Below the pieces are notes generated by a model. The model did no database searches. It worked only from the letters and a program-made list of their open reading frames with translations, and was not told the origin of the DNA. A DNA stretch of 64,000 nt from Membranipora membranacea. Taxonomy: Eukaryota > Bryozoa > Gymnolaemata > Cheilostomatida > Membraniporidae. A program made the position numbers and the translations under genes. Shown here piece by piece: positions 23,109 through 34,690 of the stretch. Position 1 is the stretch's first letter; every line of letters begins with the position of its first letter. The DNA lies in the NCBI GenBank assembly GCA_914767715.1, contig OU612072.1, forward strand, positions 9,794,001 through 9,858,000, given 5' to 3'.

Positions 23109-25670
23109 CAGCCAGTCCACGTTGCATTCTCAAGTGGTCAAGTGTGTTATATAAGAAATTGTGATTCGCAGACACCCATAAATAAAGTTGAATAGAAGCT
23201 ATGATATAGCTATTGTTGTGCAGGCTCATCACACTTGGGATTATAGGGTTTAATTACAACGGTCAATTTCAATCTTGACAACGGTATCTAGGCAACCTCT
23301 AAAACCATAAATCATAACGTCAAAATTGACCAATAAGAGCTCGTATATTTTGAAGCGGATGATTTGAAATCATCGGAACTGGGCAAGTTCGTATGACATC
23401 AGTCATATTTTCACCACTTTCTAATGCCATTATTGGAATGAAAATTTATTGGGTATGTGTATCACACAATTCCGCATCAGCTTGTCTGATTCCCATTAAA
23501 AATAATTCACTGCTTCTCCTCTTAATTCCGAAAAAGCAGGAGGAATTTGAATGCTGCTAACCCCATTTGAATTTGATATGGCTGGGTGATCGCTTTACAT
23601 TGACTGGCCCTTATATACCGGTCGAGGCACTTTAAGGAACTTTTAATTCTCAGTTTTTGGACAGAGACAGACTCGCTATTTTTAACATACATACCTTTAC
23701 CAAATCATATTACTGAATTATTGTATCATGAACAACTGGCATAGACTAGCCTGAGTTTCAGTCATAAGAATGATGGCTGGGACAGAGGAGGAAATGTAGG
23801 TTAGGATGAGACGACATGTAACCAGCAAACCCAACTTTTAGATAGCACTCAGTCTAAGCTCAAATATCCAGTAGGAGTTTTTCTTTACTTTGTGATCTTG
23901 TCATAGTCTTTGGTGCAAGTTTAGCAACTGTCTTCCGCTCTTTTGGATTGATTGAACTCAATATATATATGTGTGAAATAAGGGGGAGGGTATATATAAC
24001 ACTGTGTGATGCTAAGTGCATAAAAGGGTGATTTCCAATCCATGACAATCTATGTTATATGACTTTATATTTTAAATTTGTAAAGCCCTGCATCAGTCAG
24101 TTCATTATAATCTGATGTTTGATACCTCGATACTGCCAAGTGGTAGATATTATTAAATATTTCACCCGCCGTGCAACTTCCACAAAGGTTGGGCAGATTA
24201 TGGTTGACCAGGTGTTCAAGTCATTTTTCAAAACATTTTTTCAGTTACATTTTCACTTTTAGCCCTTAATCTCATTTGATATATGTATTTTGCAAACACT
24301 AAACTTGAGGAGGATGTTTGTTATAAAGCTCTAACCAAATTCTACTTGATCTTAGGGTGTTGACCAGACAGTAGCATGTCACCAAACAGTTTTATGTTAA
24401 TCCTGTTATAATCATTCATGCCCATAAACCTAGACAGACTAAATTTAACATCATGATGATACCAAATAAGTGATGGCAATTTTCAAAATTTTCATCCACC
24501 CTGCGTGTTTTACAAATCATTGGTAGATTATAGTTCGGCAGGTGTTCAAGTCAAGCCCTAGCCAGCTACAAATTGCAATCAAAGACTTCCAACCATCACC
24601 GCCACACTAACTAAGCCTCGGCTCCTAATCTCATGAAAAATTTATATTTACAACTTGAATAATAATATAATAATATAATAATGCCGTAGGGATAAAAAAA
24701 TTAAATCCTGTTTACAGCGGATTATTTTTTATTAAGTATTAAGTTATGATCCAAAGATACTTGATCTTCGGGTGTTAACCGGATGTGAGCATGTCACCAA
24801 GCTTTCTTGTTGTGAGCAAGTAGACTGTGAACCTTGACTGCAGTGTTGACTGTACTGCACGAGCGTATCACTATTTTCCAACCTATACAGAAACTCGATT
24901 GAGCTTATGATAAAGAGCTTGCATTGTAGATTGCAAATCAGGGGTAATAACATCACTACGACCATAAATAGTTGCCTCTGTCCCTATATGCTAATGCGCA
25001 ACTGTCCTGTCTAGGCTAATAATTAAGTCTATGGGCTTCATCAAGTAAACGAGGACAAAAACCACACTGTTTAGTGATATTCTAAGGAGGTTTTTTCCCC
25101 ACAATTCTTCCTATTCTTAATTCAATACTATAACTTAATCTTGGATGACACCTTCAAAAAAAGTGACTTGTAATGAAAGCTGATAATCCAGATTTCAAAA
25201 TGAAATTTTAAGTTAAACTTGTCAAAACATAATCTTTATGAGATTAAGGCCTTAAAATTTAATTAAAGTTACTTGAGGGCAACAAAGAGCAGGACATAAG
25301 GGAGCAGCAACTTTCTTTATTAAAGGTTTGATACGCGTAGCTGTAATAATTGGGGAAGTTTTGTAATAGCAGTTTATAGCTGGCTTGGGCTACCATTGAT
25401 AACCAGTTCTACAAAAATCTGCCCATCTTTGTAGAAAGCTTGATGATATCTATCACATTGCTATGATTTGGCGTTATCATAGTCATAGTATCAAGTTTTA
25501 TGGAACGAAATTATTGATTCATAGATCAGTCAAATAATGTCCACTAAGGTTCTGCTGTAGTTATGCATTAGGATTACAGTAAGATAAATGACGCTGTCAG
25601 TCCTTGGTAAATATCAAGCATTCCGACAGAGCTCAAAACTTCAACTAGCCAAAATTTTTTTGATTTGCAG

Positions 25671-25899
25671 TTAATTTAGATCCAAAAACTAAGTGGCTAA
25701 CCTTTTATCATCAAAGGAGCGGCAGAGGCCAGCCTGCCACTCAGTCGAAAAGTTTATGTCTCTCGTGCAACAAGGAATCCAGGTTGTGGTGGGACCAGAT
25801 GTACCCAGCAGACATAACTCTGTGATTACATACTGGCTCAGTCTGAACCATCCAGCTGACGTTTATGTCTACACCAAAGATCTTGTCATTTATCATTGA
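25671..25899 (+). CDS. exon candidate with unassigned protein (weak)
   Basis: A TTTGCAG acceptor ends at 25670 and the stretch is richer in G+C than the DNA around it. The frame from 25693 reads through ERQRPACHSVEKFMSLVQQG, then IQVVVGPDVPS, to a stop at 25899. The IQVVVGP segment recalls ligand-binding receptor domains, but the acceptor does not feed that frame and I found no partner exons. It may be a decayed gene or transposon piece. Confidence 0.2.
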
Positions 25900-26409
25900 G
25901 AATCTTATCATTAGTACAGTCTTAGAGGCTGCCTTCCATTTGCTTGTTATATTTACACTTGGCATGCATCCAACAAATCAATTTGTGGTCTGTGTTAATA
26001 TAACTTTAAGGGTCCTATATTCAAATTTTTTAATGGCTATTTGTTGCTTGGTAAAATGTCATATTATTTGATTATTAAGAGCAAATTAATTAAATTACTC
26101 CAGATTACTTTAATGTCATTCTGGAATCTCACATGGTATAAAACCCACAGCAAAAATGACAAATGATTATTGATTGAGGAAAAGTCTGATATTGTCTGGT
26201 CTGAAATGGTATTGTAACAATATGAAATCACCTGTTCTCATACCACCCATCATTTGAATAATAAGTAAGAATGTCATATTCTTACTTTCTTACTCCGCGA
26301 TATTATTCAAGCTTAGTACAGAGGCGGGTGCCGGACATACGTTTGACATTGTACAATGTGATTATGTGATTCTTTGACCCTAAGCCTTTTGGATAATCTC
26401 ATCTGATAT

Positions 26410-26585
26410 AGGCCAGAAGCAGCTATAGCATAAGTTGTTATGGCACGGACAATATTTGATGGCAGGATATTGATCACGTTTTATACTTCATTGGTGTATG
26501 TTCTGTAAAATTCACCGGGTGTACCCAGTTGTAGTGGTCATATTTAGAAATTAAAAGGTGTTTTGTTTTGGCATTATATGTGTAT
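26410..26585 (+). repeat. 180-bp direct repeat, copy 2
   Basis: Second copy of the block at 18240-18425, same orientation, about 8 kb away. It again ends GGCATTATATGTGT. Confidence 0.8.
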
Positions 26586-27894
26586 ATATATAAAATATAT
26601 CCCCGAAAATATATTTTTGATTTCTTAACTTAATTTTTTCAGTTTTGGTAACTTTTTAAAACACAGTAATTTATGGTAGGTCCCTTAACATCTAAAGCAT
26701 TATTTTTTCGATGTGAGGCTTTGGACATCAACAGGATTTATGTGCGATATGGTTTCTGTGGTTAGTATGTGGTTATAAGTGGTGGGCAGAATCTTGTTCA
26801 TGCAAATTACGGCAACTGATGTGTTAAATAGAGTTCAATAGCCTCATAATCAAGCTTATCTGTTCTATTTGAAAGTGACTGTGCCGTTTTTGGGTTTTTG
26901 GTATCATTTGAACTTAGTGCTTTTGTATTGAACAACGTGGGGATCTAAAAGACACAATACATAGGTCTGTGTTTTATGGTTCATTTGAAACATTTGACTA
27001 GCTCTCGATAAAGTGTTATATCTACTTATTTTTGATGAGACCTTTTAGAAATCAAATTCTTCTTGTAAATTGTGCGATAGATTTGCTTTTTATTGTGTTA
27101 TGTAGTTGTCTGCTCAGCAATCGGTGAGTTATACCTCCGGAGAAAAGCTAGAAGCTCAATTAAATGTTCAAAGGTTGTAGGAACTAGTTGTGCAAGGTGT
27201 ATTATATTTGAATCCTACAAATTCTCCAGAAATAATCGAAATCTGAGCAATCGTTTCTACAGTGTGTTTAGGGTTTACATTGACATATGACATTGATAAG
27301 CTGCTGATTACATCTAGAAGTAGATAAGTTGGTTTCCAAATTCATAATTTAAAAATTGTAATCACCACCATAAATATAAAGCCACACTTTATATTTATGG
27401 GTTTATATTTATGATCACTACCTAAACATGCTAGCATAGAAATATGACATATTATTGATGCAACACGAGGGCAATTTAATCCTGATTGTTACAAAGGATG
27501 TTGCATTTTCATAAAACAAAAAAGCCTGACGCTGCATCCTTGAATGTTTGTATATAAACTTCTCTAAGCTTATATCACCACGAATATTGAGCCGTCAGTC
27601 CATTTATCTTACAGTAGTGGGAGGATGATGTGAAAAATTCTGGATAGTATGACAACAAAAATACAAATACATATGCAAAACATTGCCGCTTCATGCAGGC
27701 TTGGATGAAATTACTGCGTGACAATACTTCAACTCCGGATACTGCATCAATATGACGCCTAAAACATAAAAGAATTTGTAGTACTGCATTTGAGTTTTTT
27801 GACTATCAGTATAGCCTAAGTAAAGTGTTTTAGTTTGAAGTTATCGTGGTAATAAACAAATTGTAATAAATGATTGTCAATATCATTTATTCTA

Positions 27895-28330
27895 TCAGAG
27901 CAAGATATTATCTACGCTATCTTATGCAGCCCAATGCTGGTTCCCGTTTATAACTAAGTCAGACAAAGAGAGGTTAGAGCGTCTGCAAAACTGTGCCTTA
28001 GAATTATTCTACTATATATGGAAGACTATGACCAGAGATTAGATGCCCTTCAACTGACTGAACTTTCAGTTTACTCAGACGTGTGCTGCCTGAGATATGC
28101 TAGAAAGCTTTCTCTAAATCCTAACCATCCACTACACAAATACTTCCCTAGCTCTAGCACCACTACTCATACTAGACATGAACAACTAGCTACCCCGATG
28201 TATAGAACATCTCTGTGCAAAAAAAGTGTTTTTTTATCAATATAATTGATGGCATTTTATTTTAACATGGTCTTTATTTGCTTTAAACGGCATTGACCGG
28301 TTCAATAAAGTTAATGTTAAATTAAATTAA
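27895..28330 (+). mobile_element. 3' end of a non-LTR retrotransposon (LINE), broken
   Basis: The translation runs SYAAQCWFPFITKSDKERLE, then RLQNCAL, and after a one-base frameshift near 28010 continues MEDYDQRLDALQLTELSVYS and NPNHPLHKYFP. This is the standard C-terminal end of CR1/L2-type LINE ORF2 after the reverse transcriptase (usual form YAAPVW...LERIQ...RALR). The tail contains AATAAAGTTAATGTTAAATT and AAATTAAAT repeats. Not functional. Confidence 0.75.
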
Positions 28331-28984
28331 ATCTCTTTCCTCTGCCTTCCGACTATAATGACTATATTCTCCATGGCTTGAGAGGCCGCGATATATGAGA
28401 GGATTCTAAGGTACAGTGCAGAGCTAGTCCATTAAGACACAAGTCCAAGCCAGGTTCCGATTTAGTGAGCTAGGGTTCCAAGTCTAAAACAGGTTTCAGC
28501 TTCAACCAAACTTTACATGTCCGGGTTCCAGATGAGTAATTTCATCAGCAAATAGTTAACTGATCAATTTAAAGTCTATAACGTCAAGCAGGACAGTTTT
28601 CAGCTTCTCCTAGCTGAGTAGTGGAGTTATACCCCCTCCATAGTGAAAGGGCGACGCAAAGAATATACTTTTAAGGATGAAATATAAAATATTTTGGTTT
28701 GGAAGTCTATGAAGGGGCAACGGTCTTAGATAAAACATTATTATTGATACTTTTCAACCACTAGAGTAGAGTAGACATATGATTTATCCTTATGCATCCA
28801 GAAACTAGCTGAATTTTGACCCTGAATGAAAACATTCTACAGACAATGAGAGCATGATATAAAACTACTATGAAAGTGTATTATCAGAATATAATTGAAG
28901 ACAAAACTTGCTTAAAATGTTATGTAAAATGTTTTTAATATGGAAAACAAAATGATATTCGAAATCAAAATTTAAATTTTTTTT

Positions 28985-29262
28985 GCATTGAGACTTTGGC
29001 TGCGGGATTGTGGCCCCGGGACGTTGGGACTTTGGTCTTTGGGACTTTGGTCATTGGTACTTTGGTCATTGGTACTTTGGTCATTGGGACTTTGGCCGCG
29101 GGACTTTGGCTGCGGGACTTTGGTCTTTGGGACTTTGGGCTCTGGTGTTTTGGTCTTTGGGACTTTGTACTCTGGCACTTTGGCTATGGGACTTTGGTTG
29201 CGGGACTTTGTCCATTGGGATTTTTGGTTTTGGGATTCTGGCTGCGGGATTTTGTCTGGATA
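28985..29262 (+). repeat. minisatellite GGGACTTTGGTC(x)TT, about 15 units
   Basis: Units of about 18 bp built on GGGACTTTGG vary at the following six to eight bases (TCTTTG, TCATTG, CTGCG, CCGCG). Open in all three + frames, giving artificial WSLGLWSL chains. The array stops three bases before the right arm of the large inverted repeat. Confidence 0.9.
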
Positions 29263-29264
29263 CC

Positions 29265-31092
29265 ATCTATGCATGCCTCCTCAAATAATTAAAAAAAATA
29301 TGTCAGGTAAACTTAGCGGCCGTGGTGCAATGGGTAAGGCATGGGTCCTTCAAGTGAGAGGTCCCGTGTTCGATTCCTGGCAGATCACAGTTATGTCAGG
29401 AAGAGCATCCGACCTCAAACGCTCCTGTTCCCCATTAGGATCCAGTCTGAAGACCTCTATTGTTACCAAGCAACATCAAAGTCTCTCACAAGGTAACTCA
29501 GGGTATGGTGACTATACGTTGACGTAAGTTTTATGTCAGGTATGTCAATATTTGAAGCATGCGCTTTATCTAACGGGATAGATTAATGCATTAAAACGGA
29601 TCCTTGCATTAAAGATTTGCTCATGAAAATATGGAATGGAAACTCAAACATTAGGTTTGGTTCAATCTTTTTACCTTTCTTATTTGTTATTTGTTATTGG
29701 TATTATAAAGTTTTAAATATAATAAAAAAAACTAAAGAATAAGTGATCAAAATAGATAAAAATGTAAAAAAAAAAAGATAAATGGAATAAAATAATGTAA
29801 TGCATAAGGATCTTGAGGTCCTGAGAATATTGTTTGCCAGAATCTGAGATCTAGTTGTTGCCAGGTAAAAGCTGTTGGCACACATATCTATTGGCAGTAA
29901 TATTTATATGATATATACAGGTGGAAAGTTAGAGATAGCCCCGTATTTGCAGAGAACCACGGTTTTACACTGATTAACTCGTTTTTCTGGATATTGTTGA
30001 ATGTATTTATGTCTTGCTGGCCATCGTGTCTTGGCAAATTGTTGTGAACTACAGATTGAACAAGGTAGGCACAGAAATATCATGTGGGCATCGGTCTTGG
30101 CTATGAACAATTTTTGACTGGTGTGAGATATGATAGGTAGGAGATAGACAGGCTCGGAATATGTTGTTTTGCTGACAAACATGTTTTGCCTCCGAGTCTG
30201 ATATTGATAAAAATAAAGAGCAGGCTTTAAAAGGATTAGGTGTGGTTATTAGCTCGCAGCAATTTTTTTATTGAAGGTTAAGTAAGTGCGGGGGGGGGGG
30301 CAATGTTTGGAAAGTTTTTAATACCAATTTGTAGCAGGCTTGAGCTTGAATTAAGCACCTGGTCTACTATAATCTTACCAATATTATTACTATCAAAATT
30401 ATCTACTAAGGGCGGAAGAATTGGAGTAATAAGTTGATAAATTGTTTTCCTGTTGCCGTTACTGCATCCTGGTGATATTACTGCCAGGGTGGTATCAAAC
30501 TCTCAAAACGGCAGTTTGAAAAACTTGAAAATCTCTATACATACAAATATTTTCGGTACAAATAAACAGTTGAGAGCATCTGGTGTCTCATATGTGGTAT
30601 TGTGACATTTTCCTGTTCGTCACACCCTCAGACTGAGCAGCGTTGGATTTGAGCTTAATCTCAAACAAGAAATTTCTAGTTTAATCAAGATTAAATTTTC
30701 CTTTCTAGACATTACTATTCAAGTCGTAAATACATGCTTTTATTAAGATCAAGGGCTTTATATTATGATAAAGGGCTACTTTATTTGGCAGTTGGGAACT
30801 GGCTTTGTAAGGATTAACATGATAGGGTAGCAAAAACCTTTTTGATTAACGGTTATGTGTGTGTGATGATAATGGTGGGAAAAATTTAATAGCACACTGG
30901 CTAGGGATTTAACTCATAAAAAAAGACAAAAAATTGCAGCAATTCCTTGCTTGAAGCTTGAGTAGGTGTGGCAGTAATGTCGGAAGTCTTTGATAGAAAT
31001 TTGTAGCTAGCTTTCAGTTAAGGTGAACTTCTTGTAAACTATGATCTGCCCATCATTTGCATGCTAAGCAGGGTGGGGTCGAAACAAACGTG
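29265..31092 (-). repeat. large inverted repeat, right arm (about 1.8 kb)
   Basis: Reverse complement of 20459-22264, ending GGGGTCGAAACAAACGTG. The shared 92-codon frame is at 29904-30182 on the minus strand, and the poly-G run near 30290 matches the poly-C run at 21241. The arms are 7.0 kb apart. Confidence 0.85.
29317..29530 (+). mobile_element. tRNA-derived SINE (plus strand copy)
   Basis: Same element as at 22000-22213 in opposite orientation, with a tRNA head (GGCCGTGGTGCAATGGGTAA), a B box and the body motif AGGAAGAGCATCCGACC. It lies inside the right arm of the inverted repeat. Confidence 0.6.
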
Positions 31093-31574
31093 ATAATCTC
31101 TATCAGTTAGATTTGGTAGTATCAGATAAACAAACTGATGCAAGTTTTTACAAGATAAAAATTTAAGGTCTATGTCATAAATTGACATTGATTAGAACTT
31201 ACCCTTGCATGCAAGTAACAACACACATCGTCATATACCAAACCTTCCTTTTCAATATACATATTGAATTCAGCCAATCCAAAGCTGTCTGTTATTCCAT
31301 AGAAGTGATACAAGGCGTAGCGGAGAGTACCCGGGAAAAAAACCACACTTTGCGGTGACAAGCTGAGGCGGTTATGTGACCTACAGCTTTTAGGATTACA
31401 TCATCAGATAAAGAAAATTCTAATTCTAACCAATAATCCTGTAAATTTACCTTAGGTCCTTTCACAGAATTCCTTGTGATGGTTCCAAGCTGCATGATTG
31501 TTTTCATATTTTGCGGATCAGAGAATAGCAAAGGGTAGATGGGGTGTATCCTGAAATTTCACACAAAGTAATCA

Positions 31575-32110
31575 TTTGTTTTAGATCAAATCTTTTTCCC
31601 TATTGCACAATTTAAGTTTAGCTTGTTAACAAGTTTGTTATCAATACTGCAATTATTCCAAATTTTCCAAAAATGGCTCGTGTAAAACCCCTATACAAAA
31701 AGGGTAATACACATTTTCCTACCAACTATCGATCTAATACAATTTTACCTGCCCTGGAAGAAATTATAAAGAAAACATTATATATGTTTCCGATTGAAAC
31801 AAATTTTAGAGTTGAATTGTATTCCTACAGATTGTCAATTTGGTTTTCAAAACAAGAGAATCACTACTCAGAGGGTTATGTTGGCCCTTAATACAATTAA
31901 TCACTATATCTAAATCAAAAAAATTATTTTTTTATGGCTCTTTTACAAACTCTGAAAACCTTAGTAAAAGTTCCTTAGCAATTCAGAAGCCATATCTATC
32001 CTTGAATGGTACTCAGTTAAAGACTGTAAAAAGTTAGTGTGCCCAAGTGGTCAGTCATTGGGCCTCTTTTTTGTGTTAAGTGTACATTGATAATCTTTTT
32101 TTTATGAAGC
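31575..32110 (+). mobile_element. LINE reverse transcriptase fragment, frameshifted
   Basis: The frame reads NTAIIPNFPKMARVKPLYKK, then GNTHFPTNYRSNTILPALEE, the usual start of a LINE reverse transcriptase (PLYKKGD...NYRPISLLP). After frameshifts CQFGFQNKR and, near 32035, VCPSGQSLGLF followed by HIDNLF match QFGF and VPQGSVLGPLLF-INDL. The catalytic FADD region is missing. Decayed. Confidence 0.75.
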
Positions 32111-32499
32111 CTCAGAACATAACCATGATAAAAGCTCAAAAGCTCCAAACCAATTGAAGCTAACAATTTCCCTGTTGTACACAGGTGTGAAACTGTACAT
32201 CATGTACCTCTTAGAAGATTGGGCACGACCTGGGAGAAATTCTATGTCTAGTCTGGCTGAGTGCCTTTGCATCTATGCTCGACAGTTGGTGCAGCGCTGA
32301 CTGGTGTTTGGACTTATCAGCTTGTGTGTGGGTGACCATCAGGACAGCCGTCACTCTAGTCTTCTGACTTTCTGGCTGAGCACTTGCTTTTTTTATTCGC
32401 TTTATAAACTATTATGGTAAACTCTTTTATTTGGTTAAACTAAATTTATAGCAACATCAATAAATGAAAAGAAAAAACTAAATAAAAGTGGTAGTGAGT

Positions 32500-33200
32500 T
32501 ATGAATATCCCACCACGCCTTGCTTTTTTCAGAGACGGTGGGCCAATTGCTGCTGACCAGGTGTTCAAGTCAACTGCTGCTGCCTTATAATCATACCTAA
32601 TCCTGCTAAAGCCTGCCATTTATTATTATTATTATTTTTTATTCTCATGAGGTTTGAGCAAAACAATATAATCCCAAACCTCAGTCCCTTAGCTTCTCAC
32701 GATTACCTCCACACTTACTGAACTTTTAATCAGCAAAATTGCTGCAACCTTATAATCATACCTAATCCTGCTAAAGCCTGCTATTTATTATTATTATTAT
32801 TTTTTATTCTCAGGAGATTTGAGCAAACAACATAATCCCAAACCTCAGTCCCTTAGCTTCTCACGATTACCGCCACACTTTTAATCAGCAAAATTTCTGC
32901 TACCTTATAATCATAATCCATCTAAAGCCAGTTGAAACATCGTTAATCCCATTGGTAATGTGTAATTACAACTAGAAGAGTAACCTCAATTTTTTTTACT
33001 GAAATCTTTTTGATAGTTAACCATGTTCGCTTGGTCTGAGGGTGTTGACATGACGAGAAAAGGTCAGATAACCAGATACACGTGTCACCATCACCAAGCA
33101 GTGTGGTGTTAATCCTGTTATGATCAGTAACGCCTATAGACTATAAGACACTGTATTTCAGTGAGGGCGTTATCATTTTTTTTACTCATATAATATTAAT
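32500..33200 (+). repeat. clustered copies of the roughly 500-bp repeat family
   Basis: Two head-to-tail partial copies share ATAATCATACCTAATCCTGC and TATTATTATTATTATTTTTT. The segment 32640-32760 is repeated at 32770-32890, then the longer copy runs on to ACCAAGCAGTGTGGTGTTAA near 33100. Confidence 0.65.
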
Positions 33201-33351
33201 ATTCCCCACAAAGCCAGCTCTTGATTGCCATCAAAGCATTCCTTTTGCATCTAGCCGCTAATCACATTGGAAATATGCATTTACAAGCCAAACAGAAGCC
33301 TAGAATTTCTTTTTATATCTCTATTATGGGGGGTGCAAGCTAACTGATGAT

Positions 33352-33540
33352 TATTTTTGCATGGCTCTTTTACAAACTCTGAAAACCTTAGTAAAAGTTC
33401 CTTAGCAATTCAGAAGCCATATCTATCCTTGAATGGTACTCAGTTAAAGACTGTAAAAAGTTAGTGTGCCCAAGTGGTCAGTCATTGGGCCTCTTTTATG
33501 TTGAGTGCACATTGATAATCTTTTTTATGAAGCCTCATTT
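33352..33540 (+). mobile_element. second LINE RT fragment
   Basis: Nearly identical to 31934-32106 (same GTGCCCAAGTGGTCAGTCAT segment), so it is a local duplicate of the same dead LINE. It is inserted in a roughly 500-bp family copy. Confidence 0.7.
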
Positions 33541-34526
33541 TAATAAATCCTCATGAAGCGAGCTCTTGATTGCCATCAAAACATTCCTTGTTCATCTAAA
33601 GCCCCTAATCTCATTGGAAATATGCATTTACAAGCCAAACAGAAGCCTAGAATTTCTCTTTATATCTCTTTTAATGATGGTTAACCCATCATTAAAAGTT
33701 GATTTATCTGACAAATGAGCTCTGTCTCGTTCATTGAACTTGAATGATTTATCCGGAAAAAAAGTAGGACACATTATTAAAATCATAAGATTCTAACCAA
33801 ATATTGGGGTGTTATACTTATAATTATGTCTAGTCCTGCACTCTGTTGTAAGAAATTCCGTTTAGGTTGGGTCCATCAAATTAATTCTGAGGCGTAAATG
33901 CAAGCAATAGCAGCTGAGTACTTTACTTTGCTTTGTAAATGGTCACAACAGCGGCAGACATTGTTTGACTGATATACATGACTTTATATTAACATTTTTT
34001 TGTCATACTGTATATTATACTCTGATGTATGATCTTATTGTAGGTGGGGTTTTCTCTCACATACACATGAACAGAAAAAATTATTAAAAGAGGGCATACA
34101 AAAATTGGGGTAAATTGTCACTCATAGGTAGTATGTGTAAGATGGTTATGTCAAATACATCAAGAAAGTTGGAAATACTGTCGATGATATTCATCGGTAC
34201 ACACCAACAAGGCTAGAGAAAATTAATATCACCCTGAGATTAAGTACCTTGGTCTTGACTTGATCAAGCATAATACAATTTGTATGTATTCCTGTTGTCC
34301 CCATTCTTCTATTGGGCTGTCGGCACTTCAAAGGGGGCAACTCCTAATTGAGGTAAATTTGATCAGACTTTCTCAAGGTAGTTACATGGTTAATGATACT
34401 ATTTCCGTCCAAAATTTGGATTATTTTCTCCCGTAGATCCACAATCCATGATAGAAGAGGTATAATATGTTATGGAGAGTGGAATTCAACGCTGTCATCA
34501 TTTCTTACTGAATAATCATCTGATTA

Positions 34527-34690
34527 AGATCAAATCTTTTTCCCTATTGCACAATTTTAGTTGATCTTACAAATTTAGCTCTCAATACAATCATTTTTCC
34601 AGATTGCCTAAATATTGCTTGTGTAAAACCCCTATACAAAAAGGGCAATACAAATGTATTCACCAACTATCGGCCTCCTTCATTCTTACA
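34527..34690 (+). mobile_element. third LINE RT fragment
   Basis: Matches 31580-31740, including CCCCTATACAAAAAGGG and CACCAACTATCG. Ends abruptly and is not open. Confidence 0.7.

Larger units (their letters stand above)
22265..25670. other. spacer of the inverted repeat, first half: repeats
   Basis: No gene is seen. Noted items are a tRNA-like SINE head at 22856-22930 (TAGCTCAGTTGG), a repeat fragment CTCCGACCTGCCTGCAAACT shared with about 8505, a clean hairpin at 23073-23108, and copies of the roughly 500-bp family at about 24180-24440, 24520-24800 and (reverse) 25240-25460. Confidence 0.5.

Noticed and set aside
28988-29527. Long frame with WSLGLWSL repeats fused to a SINE translation
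   Set aside because: It is the minisatellite read through into a SINE. The array is open in three frames, so openness is not evidence of coding.
20459-31092. One giant DNA transposon with 1.8-kb terminal inverted repeats (Polinton-like)
   Set aside because: No target-site duplication at the outer ends, no polymerase, integrase or capsid genes in the spacer, and the arms are made of older repeats.
31203-31550. Two possible minus-strand exons (IHPIYPLLFSDPQNMKT and SFGLAEFNMYIEKEGLVYDD)
   Set aside because: Splice sites exist (31450 donor, 31288 acceptor side), but phases do not join without breaking the second frame, and the stretch between them is a repeat fragment also present at 8402-8455.
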